NCBI RefSeq assembly: GCF_029027585.1 | Contig: NZ_CP093397.1 | Span: forward strand, 558,001-622,000 | Length of the DNA stretch: 64,000 nucleotides | Reading direction: 5' to 3' | Source: Sulfurimonas sp. | Lineage (GTDB): Bacteria > Campylobacterota > Campylobacteria > Campylobacterales > Sulfurimonadaceae | Part shown: positions 34,225-41,895 of the stretch, piece by piece | How positions within the stretch are numbered: the stretch's first letter is position 1 | Layout of the letters: the number at the start of each line of letters is the position of its first letter | Position numbers and translations under genes: made by a program | The notes under the pieces: generated by a model | The model's input: only the letters and a program-made list of their open reading frames with translations | What the model was told of the DNA's origin: nothing | Database searches by the model: none

Positions 34225-35231
34225 CAGTAAAGCCTATTTATATAAACCAACTCAACATCTTTAAACAAAGCTTTTGACTCATGTAAAGCTAAAAGTGTGT
34301 TTGCATGTGGATGCCCAATAGCTATGGCTGTTCCATGTAGTTTTGCGATTTTTATCGCTCTTTTTATCTGCAGTTTTATAGACACTTTGTCCATGTCATG
34401 GTCTAAAAAAACATCTCTTGCTACATAGTTTAAACCAAGATTTTTCATAACTTTAGGTGCTTTTGTTTGGGCAGTTGTTCTACTGTCTATAAAGTTTATA
34501 TTTTGAGATTTAAGTGCGTACAAAAGACGATTCATAGCTAACTCATTTGCTGTAAACTTACTTCCTGTGTGATTATTTAGATATGCTACTCGAGGAAACA
34601 TTTGTTTTATTTTTAAGATTCTTTGAGAGATTTTAGCATCTGAATCACTTATTCTTAAAGTTAAAGGCTCTTCGGCACTAAAATTTTGTGCTTCTAAAGG
34701 TAGATGCACCATATATATTTTTTCTTTAGATGCCAACTGTGCAGAATTTGGACGAAATGAGCTAGGTGGTAAAAATGACATTGTTAAAGGAATACCTAAA
34801 CTTTTGATGGCATTAACATGAGAGAGAACACTAACATCATCTATGATGATTGCTAATTTTGGCTTTGTTGATACTCTTTTGACTTCTCTTTTAATTCTTA
34901 AAGGCGGTTTTGGAGCTTGAGGAAGTGATATATCTCCATACTCATGGGATGCTCCAGCAAAAGCTTTACTCTCTTGCTTTAGAACTTTTTTAAGTTTTTC
35001 ATTTACAGTAGTTCTAGTTTTTTTAGAACTTATTTTTTCTAGCTTTTTTAGAACTGAAAGTCTTTTGTTCTTTTCATATTTTGTTTTAGATGCCATCTCT
35101 TCTTTTGCGTCTTCATATCCAAAATAATATCCAGCAACTAGTGAACTTAATATAATCGCAATGATCGCTAAAAACCATGCTAAGTATGTTAAAAAATTGT
35201 TAGTAGTTTTTTTCTTTCTTCTTTTTGCCAT
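34224..35231 (-). CDS. Divergent polysaccharide deacetylase family protein (YibQ-like)
   Basis: 335 residues. One N-terminal membrane helix (about 12-32) follows a very basic start (MAKRRKKKTTNN), then a coiled/charged linker and the divergent deacetylase domain from about 120: LAIIIDDVSVLSHV (metal Asp pair), LPLEAQNF, YLNNHTGSKFTA, FIDSRTT and AIAIGHPHANTL. Family members are envelope proteins; some act near division or peptidoglycan but activity is not settled. Pairs with dprA in one unit. Confidence 0.8.
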   Translation of the reverse strand: MAKRRKKKTTNNFLTYLAWFLAIIAIILSSLVAGYYFGYEDAKEEMASKTKYEKNKRLSVLKKLEKISSKKTRTTVNEKLKKVLKQESKAFAGASHEYGDISLPQAPKPPLRIKREVKRVSTKPKLAIIIDDVSVLSHVNAIKSLGIPLTMSFLPPSSFRPNSAQLASKEKIYMVHLPLEAQNFSAEEPLTLRISDSDAKISQRILKIKQMFPRVAYLNNHTGSKFTANELAMNRLLYALKSQNINFIDSRTTAQTKAPKVMKNLGLNYVARDVFLDHDMDKVSIKLQIKRAIKIAKLHGTAIAIGHPHANTLLALHESKALFKDVELVYINRLY

Positions 35232-35349
35232 TTTAAGTAAATATCTCCAAATTTTTTATAACTATACCAAAAAAAGTAAAAATAATAACCCTAATATGGC
35301 AAAATGAAAAGTATCTATATCTTAGATGTACTTTTAAGTGTCTTTTATG

Positions 35350-35355
35350 TATAAT
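35350..35355 (+). promoter_or_regulatory. -10 box of the rpsF-ssb-rpsR operon
   Basis: TATAAT preceded by ATG, with a T-rich stretch upstream in place of a -35 box, which is typical for this phylum. Transcription from about 35361 gives a leader of roughly 95 bases before the rpsF start. Confidence 0.6.
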
Positions 35356-35420
35356 CGCGAGTTCCTTTCTATTTGTATCATTATTTATGATGATATATTC
35401 ATATCCGAAAGTAGAAACAA

Positions 35421-35433
35421 TGCCAATACGGCA
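35421..35433 (+). other. Small hairpin in the rpsF leader
   Basis: TGCC (35421-35424) pairs with GGCA (35430-35433) around AATAC, just upstream of the strong AAAGGAG ribosome site (35441-35447). A CCG triplet lies upstream at 35405-35407. S6:S18 leader elements in other bacteria use a CCG bulge; homology here is unproven. Confidence 0.3.
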
Positions 35434-35457
35434 AATACCAAAAGGAGATTATACTCT

Positions 35458-35928
35458 ATGAGAAAATACGAAAACTTAGTTATCGTTAAACCGACATTTA
35501 CAGCTGAAGAAATCCAAGCTAGCATCAAAGCTATCGAAGAAATAATTACTTCTAACGGTGGCGAAATCGCTACTACAGACTCTATGGGAATGAGAAAATT
35601 AGCATACCCTATTGATAAAAATGAGCGTGGTTATTACCATGTTATATATTATTCTATTGCTCCATCTGCAATTACTGAAATCGAAAGACGCTTCCGTATC
35701 AACGAAGACCTTCTTCGTTTTATAACTATCAAGTACGATTCAAATCGTGAGATTACAGCATGGAATCAACTAGTTCAAAAAGCTGAGAAAAAAGCTGCAA
35801 TACCTGCTAAAGAAGAAGCACCTAAAGAGGAAACTCCAGTGGTTGAAGAAACTCCAGCAGTAGTAACAGAAGCTCCAGTGGTTGAAGAAACTCCAGCAGC
35901 AACAGAAGAAGTAGCAAAAGCTGAGTAA
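35458..35928 (+). CDS. rpsF: 30S ribosomal protein S6
   Basis: 156 residues from the ATG at 35458, which has AAAGGAG 10 bases upstream; the open frame extends upstream but that part is leader. MRKYENLVIVKPTFTAEEI, GMRKLAYPIDKNERGYYHVIYY and RRFRINEDLLRFITIKYD are S6. The C-terminal tail (about 110-156) is an Ala/Pro/Glu/Val repeat built of VEETPA units, an extension seen in this phylum. Binds S18 in the small subunit platform. Confidence 0.96.
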   Translation: MRKYENLVIVKPTFTAEEIQASIKAIEEIITSNGGEIATTDSMGMRKLAYPIDKNERGYYHVIYYSIAPSAITEIERRFRINEDLLRFITIKYDSNREITAWNQLVQKAEKKAAIPAKEEAPKEETPVVEETPAVVTEAPVVEETPAATEEVAKAE

Positions 35929-35959
35929 TCAGTTAAGCTAAATAGATTAAGGAAAGTTC

Positions 35960-36523
35960 ATGTTTAATAAAGTCATATTAGTTGGAAACTTAACTAGAGA
36001 TATCGAACTAAGATACTCTCAAAGTGGTATGGGGATAGCAAAAACTGCTATTGCTACTAGTCGTAAATTCACTAGCAATGGTGAGAAAAAAGAAGAAGTA
36101 TGTTTTGTAGATATAACTTTTTTTGCTAGAAGTGCCGAAATCGCTAACCAATACCTTCGTAAAGGAAGTAAAATCCTAGTAGAAGGAAGACTTCAATTTG
36201 ACCAATGGACCGATCAAAATGGACAAAAACGCTCTAAACATGGTGTAGTTGTTGAAACTATGCAAATGCTAGACTCTAAAGGTGATAATCAAGGTGGTGG
36301 ATACCAAGCTCCTGCTGGGCAGAATGCGCAAAGCTATAACCCTCCTCCTCAACAAAACCAAAGTTACCAGAAGCAAGAACCAAGCTATGGGAACAATGAG
36401 CCTAAAGCGCAACAAACTCAACAACAAAGCTATCAGCAAAATGCAAATGCGCAAAGTCGTCAGATGCCTAGTAGCAATGATGTTCCTGTGATTGACATCG
36501 ATGAAGATGAAATTCCATTTTAG
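35960..36523 (+). CDS. ssb: Single-stranded DNA-binding protein
   Basis: 187 residues. MFNKVILVGNLTRDIELRYS opens an OB fold that continues to VETMQML (about 107). A Gln/Asn/Tyr/Pro-rich flexible linker (about 115-170) leads to the acidic partner-binding tip VIDIDEDEIPF, equivalent to DDDIPF. Tetrameric SSB coats single strands in replication and repair. Lies between rpsF and rpsR as in many bacteria. Linker is repetitive (QQNQSY, QQQSYQQN). Confidence 0.97.
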   Translation: MFNKVILVGNLTRDIELRYSQSGMGIAKTAIATSRKFTSNGEKKEEVCFVDITFFARSAEIANQYLRKGSKILVEGRLQFDQWTDQNGQKRSKHGVVVETMQMLDSKGDNQGGGYQAPAGQNAQSYNPPPQQNQSYQKQEPSYGNNEPKAQQTQQQSYQQNANAQSRQMPSSNDVPVIDIDEDEIPF

Positions 36524-36580
36524 ACGCCCGACTAAAAGGACAAGTGCCCTTGGGGTGAAATAATATATAAAGGAAATACC

Positions 36581-36844
36581 ATGGCAGAAAAAAGAAAATA
36601 CAAAAAAAGATTTTGTAAATATTGTGAATCAAAAGTTGATTTTATGGACTACAAAGAAGTAGGAACTTTGCGTTTCTCACTTTCTGAGCGTTATAAAATT
36701 ATGCCTCGTCGTTTAACAGGAAACTGTAAAAGACACCAAGACATGATCTCAGCAGTAATCAAAAGAGCTAGAGCAGCAGCACTAGTTCCATATACAGTTA
36801 CTCGCAAACAAGTTATAACTCAACCGTTTGAAAACTTAAGATAG
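36581..36844 (+). CDS. rpsR: 30S ribosomal protein S18
   Basis: 87 residues. The core [25 protein letters not shown] is diagnostic. The N-terminus has FCKYCESK, a C-x2-C pair that with the later Cys/His (GNCKRH) suggests the zinc-binding form of S18. Binds with S6 to 16S rRNA. Strong AAAGGA ribosome site; a long hairpin follows the stop codon. Confidence 0.96.
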   Translation: MAEKRKYKKRFCKYCESKVDFMDYKEVGTLRFSLSERYKIMPRRLTGNCKRHQDMISAVIKRARAAALVPYTVTRKQVITQPFENLR

Positions 36845-36859
36845 GTTTTCAACCCTTCA

Positions 36860-36884
36860 AATTCCTATGCTTTGCATAGGAATT
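36860..36884 (+). terminator. Perfect 11-bp hairpin after rpsR, no T-run
   Basis: AATTCCTATGC (36860-36870), loop TTT, GCATAGGAATT (36874-36884). The stem is perfect but what follows is ACTACTCAACC, so it is not a standard intrinsic terminator. It may protect the 3' end of the ribosomal mRNA after processing, or work with a factor. Confidence 0.5.
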
Positions 36885-36945
36885 ACTACTCAACCAAATA
36901 ATTTAGGAATATTTTTTGCTATATAAAAAGTAAAAAAGTACTCAA

Positions 36946-38655
36946 ATGCATAAAATTCTTCTCTTCCTATTTATTTTAACTTCGCTTTACTCAAAAAGTT
37001 CTGATTTTTCAGTTATTGTAAATGAGCCATTTAATGATGCTCTTTTTGATGTTACTCAGGATTATGACGGGCAGATAAGTGCTGTTGGAATATCAAGAAA
37101 CTATAAAGAGTCAAAAATAAAAAGTAAGACTTATACAAATGCTTTCGAATATCTTTCTAGCGTATCAGATGCTTTCGGCTCACAGATGCATCTACTTAAA
37201 ATTGATAATTACGCAAACTTAACCATAAATAAATCTTCTAAAATGTCTAAATTCAGTGAGGCTATCGCCTTAGTTAAAACTCCATCAAATGGTTACTTTG
37301 TTGGTGGTTATACACTAGATGGTTCACTCCTAATTTTAAAACTTGACTCAAGTGGTACTCCTATTTTTACTAAAATGTTTGGCACAAAAAATTATGACAG
37401 GATGAGTAATCTTATACGACTTCGTGATGGCGGTGTTTTAGCTATTGGTAGTTCTATAACATCTCGTTCTAGCCATGATTCTCTCTTTGAAACTGGACTT
37501 GGTTTAAATGATATTTACTTAACTAGATTTAGCAAAGATGGTAGAAAACTTTGGAGCAAAAAATACGGAACTATGTATGATGACAGAGGTATAGATGCTG
37601 TTGAAGCTTTTGATGGTTCTATCTTAGTTCTTAGCACAACTAGTTATGAGAAAAATAAAAATATAACACTTATGCGCATAACAGAAAATGGAAATAAGAT
37701 TTGGTTGAAACATTACAAAACTGATGGTGTTATCACTCCTCATAAAATCATAAAACTTAGAGATAACAACTTTTTACTATCACTCTCACATAAAGATGAT
37801 ATGAACAAAGATCAGATTAGACTTATAAAATTTGACCTTCAAAAAAATGTTCTTATTGACACAACGATTTCTACCACTTACGCTAGTGGTTTAAAGGATA
37901 TAAAAGAGTACTCTGATGGCTCACTCATAGGGGTAGGTTATGTAAGAGATGCTTACAATACAGATGCCTTAGTAATGCTATTTGACTCTAGTTTAGGTAT
38001 GTTACACCAAGAACATTTTGGTGATGAGAACTATGATATTTTTAACGCAGTTACAATTCTAAGAAACTCTCAAGCAGCCGCGGCAGGGATAAACACGCAT
38101 AAAGATTCTCAAAGCTCAAATATGTGGGTTGTAAAGTTAAATAGAGATGCAACAATAGCCCAAAAATCAACAAAAGTTATAAACATTTACGAAGAACTTA
38201 TAGAGTTATTTAAACAAGAGATAGCATCTTATAAAATAGTGATAAAAAAAGATTTAAGTATTGAGTTTATAGACCATAATTTATATTTTAAAGTTTCTAA
38301 ATTTGAACTTACTACTCAGCAAAAAAATTATTTGAATAATTTTTCAAATAAACTCATACCATTTCTTAAAAAATACCAATCATATATAGAAGTCCTAGAA
38401 ATAAATGGTCATACTTCTAGTGAATGGGGTGGAGCAAAGTTTACTTCTAGATACTTAAAAAATGAAAAATTATCTATGAGTCGTTCATATTCAACTCTTA
38501 GTTATATATTTAAAAATCAAAACCTGAAAACACAAAAATGGCTAACAAATATACTCAAAGGTAGTGGTTTTAGCTATTCCAAAAATGTTATGCAAGGAAA
38601 ATATGAGGACAAAGACAAGTCCAGAAGAGTATCTTTTAAGATACTATTGAACTAG
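36946..38655 (+). CDS. Exported beta-repeat protein with C-terminal OmpA-like domain
   Basis: 569 residues. Signal peptide MHKILLFLFILTSLYSKS. About 25-400 consists of repeats of the kind D-x-x-L-x-(R/K)-(F/L)-x-x-x-G-x-x-x-W-x-K-x-(Y/F)-G with following VGG/AIG/VLS turns (for example LTRFSKDGRKLWSKKYGT), matching propeller-like delta-60 type repeats. About 430-569 is OmpA-like: LEINGHTSSEWG, LSMSRSYSTLSYI and DKDKSRRVSFKI are the peptidoglycan-binding motifs. The protein would be exported and held on the cell wall. Function unknown. Its 3' end overlaps the opposite gene by 20 bases. Confidence 0.75.
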   Translation: MHKILLFLFILTSLYSKSSDFSVIVNEPFNDALFDVTQDYDGQISAVGISRNYKESKIKSKTYTNAFEYLSSVSDAFGSQMHLLKIDNYANLTINKSSKMSKFSEAIALVKTPSNGYFVGGYTLDGSLLILKLDSSGTPIFTKMFGTKNYDRMSNLIRLRDGGVLAIGSSITSRSSHDSLFETGLGLNDIYLTRFSKDGRKLWSKKYGTMYDDRGIDAVEAFDGSILVLSTTSYEKNKNITLMRITENGNKIWLKHYKTDGVITPHKIIKLRDNNFLLSLSHKDDMNKDQIRLIKFDLQKNVLIDTTISTTYASGLKDIKEYSDGSLIGVGYVRDAYNTDALVMLFDSSLGMLHQEHFGDENYDIFNAVTILRNSQAAAAGINTHKDSQSSNMWVVKLNRDATIAQKSTKVINIYEELIELFKQEIASYKIVIKKDLSIEFIDHNLYFKVSKFELTTQQKNYLNNFSNKLIPFLKKYQSYIEVLEINGHTSSEWGGAKFTSRYLKNEKLSMSRSYSTLSYIFKNQNLKTQKWLTNILKGSGFSYSKNVMQGKYEDKDKSRRVSFKILLN

Positions 38656-38950
38656 CTCTAAAACTTAAACGAACTTTATCTTGTTTTAGTTTTTTATATA
38701 GTTTATATTTTGCTTTTTCTAACTCTTCTTCATTAATAGACATAACATCTATTAGTTCTTTTACTTCCATTTGAGCACTATCCATTGCAAATAGTTTTAA
38801 CTCTTTTTTTGTAAGTTTAGATTTTAATACACCATATAAAATCTTATCATCCTCTATAAAACTTTCAATGTCCATCTTGCAAAATCTTGCAAGCATCTGT
38901 CTAAAGTTATTCTCATCGTTATACTGTTTCCAAACTGAATTTTCTAGCAT
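38636..38950 (-). CDS. Small cytosolic protein of unknown function next to serB
   Basis: 104 residues, all helical in appearance. LTKKELKLFAMDSAQMEVKELIDVMSINEEELEKAKYKLYKKLKQDKVR resembles the helix-turn-helix part of sigma region 4 or LuxR-type domains, but I would not call DNA binding on this. The start codon follows the serB stop directly, so it is co-transcribed with and translated after serB. The last 20 bases overlap the OmpA-fusion gene on the other strand. Confidence 0.6.
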   Translation of the reverse strand: MLENSVWKQYNDENNFRQMLARFCKMDIESFIEDDKILYGVLKSKLTKKELKLFAMDSAQMEVKELIDVMSINEEELEKAKYKLYKKLKQDKVRLSFRASSIVS

Positions 38951-39589
38951 CTATATATTCCTATTATTAATTTCTTCTAATATTTTTGTTAAATCTTTTT
39001 CTTTTATAATGATATTTGCTTCTTTTTCTAGAACCTCTCTAGCACAAAAAGCTACTCTTGTCCCAGCATGAGCGAACATACTCAAGTCATTTGCTCCATC
39101 ACCACAAACTAATGTTTCTTCTTGTGTAATGCCAAGTATGTTTTGAAGTCTTACTAGCATATCACCTTTTGAAAAGTTAAACATCATATCTCCGCCAACA
39201 AGCCCTGTAAGTTTGCCATCTTTATGATGAAGCACATTTGCAAAATCAGCGTCATAGCCTAAGATGTCTTTCGCAAAACCTGTGGCAGTTCTAAAACCAC
39301 CACTAAAACAAACTACTTTTATACCTCGTTTTTTTAGCTCTTGTATTAACTCAACTGCACCATTCATATATGGTAAATTATGGCTTATTTTTTCAACTAT
39401 TGATAAGTCTAAACCTTTTAAAAGTCCCACGCGTTGTTGTAAAGATTCAAAAAAATCAAGTCTTCCACTCATTGCTTCTTCTGTTATACGAGAAACTTCT
39501 TCACCAATTCCTAATTCTTCAGCAAAAAAGTCTATCGTTTCACCGTCCATCAGGGTAGAATCAAAATCAAATACAGCTAGTTTTAGCAT
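38951..39589 (-). CDS. serB: Phosphoserine phosphatase
   Basis: 212 residues. HAD-family motifs in order: FDFDSTLMDGE (DxDST nucleophile), VCFSGGFR, a Lys in FSKGDM, and VCGDGANDLSMFAHAG. This fits SerB without the N-terminal ACT domain. It makes serine from phosphoserine. Divergent from the MTHFR-family gene; the short protein gene follows it directly. Confidence 0.93.
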   Translation of the reverse strand: MLKLAVFDFDSTLMDGETIDFFAEELGIGEEVSRITEEAMSGRLDFFESLQQRVGLLKGLDLSIVEKISHNLPYMNGAVELIQELKKRGIKVVCFSGGFRTATGFAKDILGYDADFANVLHHKDGKLTGLVGGDMMFNFSKGDMLVRLQNILGITQEETLVCGDGANDLSMFAHAGTRVAFCAREVLEKEANIIIKEKDLTKILEEINNRNI

Positions 39590-39653
39590 TTATATCACTC
39601 ACTTTTGTTATAATGTCGCAATTATAGCCAATTATATAGATTTAGGATTTTTT

Positions 39654-40565
39654 TTGTTTGATATACTTATGAATAAATTGCAAAACAGCACATATATTAC
39701 CCTTGAAACTACACCAGCTCACTCACCTACTTTTGCTCCAATAATTGAGAAAATCGAAGCTTTAGGACTGCAAAATTATGTAGATGCTTTTACAACAACA
39801 GACAATCCTTTAGCAAAACTAAAGTACAACTCTCTTTTTGCTGCTAAAATGTTACAAGACAAGTTTAATAAGCCTGTAATCGCAACAATGAGCATGAGAG
39901 ATAGAAATAAAATAGCCTTGCAGTCTGATTTACTTGGTTCAAATGAAGTAGATATACGAGCAATTTTAGCACTGACTGGTGACCCTGCTACAATCTCAGA
40001 CCAACCTCATGCCAAGGGTGTTTTTGAAGCAGATAGCACACTTTTGCTAGATATAATAGCCTCTTTTAATAGCGGACTTAGTTATGCTGGAAAGCCTTTT
40101 GTTCATAAACCAAAATATATTTACCCTTTTGCTGTTGTAAATTCTTATGCCAAAAATCCTAAAACACTTCAAAAAAAGATGCAAAAAAAGATACGACATG
40201 GAGCAAAAGGCATAATATCTCAACCTTTATATAGTTTAGAAAATGCAAAAAAACTCTTAGACATACATGCAAGTGCAAATAAAGAATCTCAAAAATACAA
40301 CAAACACTCAGAGTTGATTTTTGGCATCTTCCCCATCACAAAACTAAGAACCGCTCAGTTTTTATCTGCTCATGTACCGGGAATTAATGTTCCAAACTCT
40401 TGGATAGAAGCCCTACGAGTTGCAAATAAGAAGGGCGAAGAAGAAGAGTACAAAGTTGGATTTGAACTTAGTAAAAATCTTTTTGATTCGCTTAAAGAGT
40501 ATCATCCAAAAATTCACTTAATGACAGCAAACCAATTTAAATTGGCTCACGATATATTAAAATAA
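39654..40565 (+). CDS. Methylenetetrahydrofolate reductase family protein
   Basis: About 303 residues. I take TTG at 39654, which has AGGA 6 bases upstream and yields the usual N-terminal helix ([20 protein letters not shown]); the ATG five codons later has no ribosome site. [16 protein letters not shown] and [12 protein letters not shown] are MTHFR superfamily motifs. The family reduces methylene-THF to methyl-THF using FAD, but this branch is distant from canonical MetF and may lack its NADH specificity. Followed 11 bases later by serS. Confidence 0.75.
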   Translation: MFDILMNKLQNSTYITLETTPAHSPTFAPIIEKIEALGLQNYVDAFTTTDNPLAKLKYNSLFAAKMLQDKFNKPVIATMSMRDRNKIALQSDLLGSNEVDIRAILALTGDPATISDQPHAKGVFEADSTLLLDIIASFNSGLSYAGKPFVHKPKYIYPFAVVNSYAKNPKTLQKKMQKKIRHGAKGIISQPLYSLENAKKLLDIHASANKESQKYNKHSELIFGIFPITKLRTAQFLSAHVPGINVPNSWIEALRVANKKGEEEEYKVGFELSKNLFDSLKEYHPKIHLMTANQFKLAHDILK

Positions 40566-40576
40566 ACAGGAAAATT

Positions 40577-41827
40577 ATGATTGACTTAAAACTACTACAA
40601 AAAGATTTTGAAAGTGTAAGTAAAAAACTACAAAGAAAAGGTGTAGAAATAGAACTTATTGAGAGTTTAAAACTCAAAAGTGAAGAACTAAAAAAAGCAA
40701 AAGTAAACTTTGAAACACTTCAAGCCTTACAAAATTCTATGAGCAAAGAATTTGGTGCTTACAAAAGAGAAGGTAAAGATATAAGTGAGTTAAAACAAAG
40801 AGTCGATGCTAACAAGATTGTGATAACACAAGCACTAGATATTCAAAGAATTAAACAAGAAGAACTAGAAAATATCGCTATGGCAGTTCCAAATATTCCA
40901 GATGATGAAGTTCCAGATGGAAAAAATGAAGATGACAATATTGAAATAAGAAAAATTTTAACTCCAAAAAAGTTTAGTTTTACTCCAAAAGAACATTGGG
41001 AATTAGCAGAACAAAACGAGTGGATAGATTTTGAGAGAGGAGCTAAACTTTCAGGTAGTCGTTTTAGTGTGTCTTATGACATGGGTGCAAAACTTGAAAG
41101 AGCTCTTATAAATTATATGCTTAACTTTAATGGTAGCAGAGGTTTTAGAGAAGTCAGTGTACCTCATATGGTAAACAGAACTGCACTTGAAGGAACAGGA
41201 CAACTTCCAAAATTTGAAAATGACTTATACAAAATAGAAGGGCAAGAGATGTTTATGATACCAACCGCTGAAGTCCCTCTAACAAACCTTTTTCAAGGTG
41301 AAATCCTACCTTATGATGTACTTCCTATAAAAATGACAGGCTACACCTCATGTTACAGAAAAGAAGCAGGGGCAGCAGGAAGAGATACACGAGGTATGAT
41401 AAGACAACATCAATTTCACAAAGTTGAGTTAATTTGTATCACTAAAGAAGAGAGAAGCGATATTGTATTTAACGAGATGATTGACTGTGCTTCTGATATA
41501 TTAACAGCGTTAGAATTACCTCACAGACTTGTTCAACTCTGTACTGGTGATTTAGGTTTTTCAGCTGCTAAAACAGTAGATATTGAAGTTTGGTTACCAG
41601 GTCAAGACCAGTATCGTGAAATAAGCTCTATCTCAAACACAAGAGATTTTCAAGCAAGACGAGCAAAAATCCGCTACAAAGATGGAAAGAAAAACAGATT
41701 TGTAAATACCTTAAATGGTAGTTCTTTAGCTGTTGGTCGTACACTTGTAGCTATTATGGAAAATTATCAAAATGAAGATGGAAGTATAGATATCCCTGAA
41801 GTGCTGAAACCTTATTTAGAGATGTAA
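40577..41827 (+). CDS. serS: Serine--tRNA ligase
   Basis: 416 residues. An N-terminal two-helix coiled-coil arm (about 25-100) recognises the long variable arm of tRNA-Ser. The class II catalytic core has motif 2 [30 protein letters not shown] and motif 3 [23 protein letters not shown] lies 8 bases before the ATG. Confidence 0.98.
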   Translation: MIDLKLLQKDFESVSKKLQRKGVEIELIESLKLKSEELKKAKVNFETLQALQNSMSKEFGAYKREGKDISELKQRVDANKIVITQALDIQRIKQEELENIAMAVPNIPDDEVPDGKNEDDNIEIRKILTPKKFSFTPKEHWELAEQNEWIDFERGAKLSGSRFSVSYDMGAKLERALINYMLNFNGSRGFREVSVPHMVNRTALEGTGQLPKFENDLYKIEGQEMFMIPTAEVPLTNLFQGEILPYDVLPIKMTGYTSCYRKEAGAAGRDTRGMIRQHQFHKVELICITKEERSDIVFNEMIDCASDILTALELPHRLVQLCTGDLGFSAAKTVDIEVWLPGQDQYREISSISNTRDFQARRAKIRYKDGKKNRFVNTLNGSSLAVGRTLVAIMENYQNEDGSIDIPEVLKPYLEM

Positions 41828-41895
41828 ATTCAATTTTAAATACCTAAAATAATGGCACCTTTATTGCTTACAAAAGACAACACTAACTAAGGTAT

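Noticed and set aside
35338..35457. Upstream start for rpsF
   Set aside because: The region holds the -10 box and leader; the strong ribosome site points to 35458.
36282..36491. Extra gene overlapping ssb
   Set aside because: Only a frame shadow of the low-complexity Gln-rich linker; no ribosome site or family signature.
39264..39653. Long N-terminal extension of the MTHFR-family gene
   Set aside because: This stretch is the antisense shadow of serB; the reduced family homology starts near 39654.
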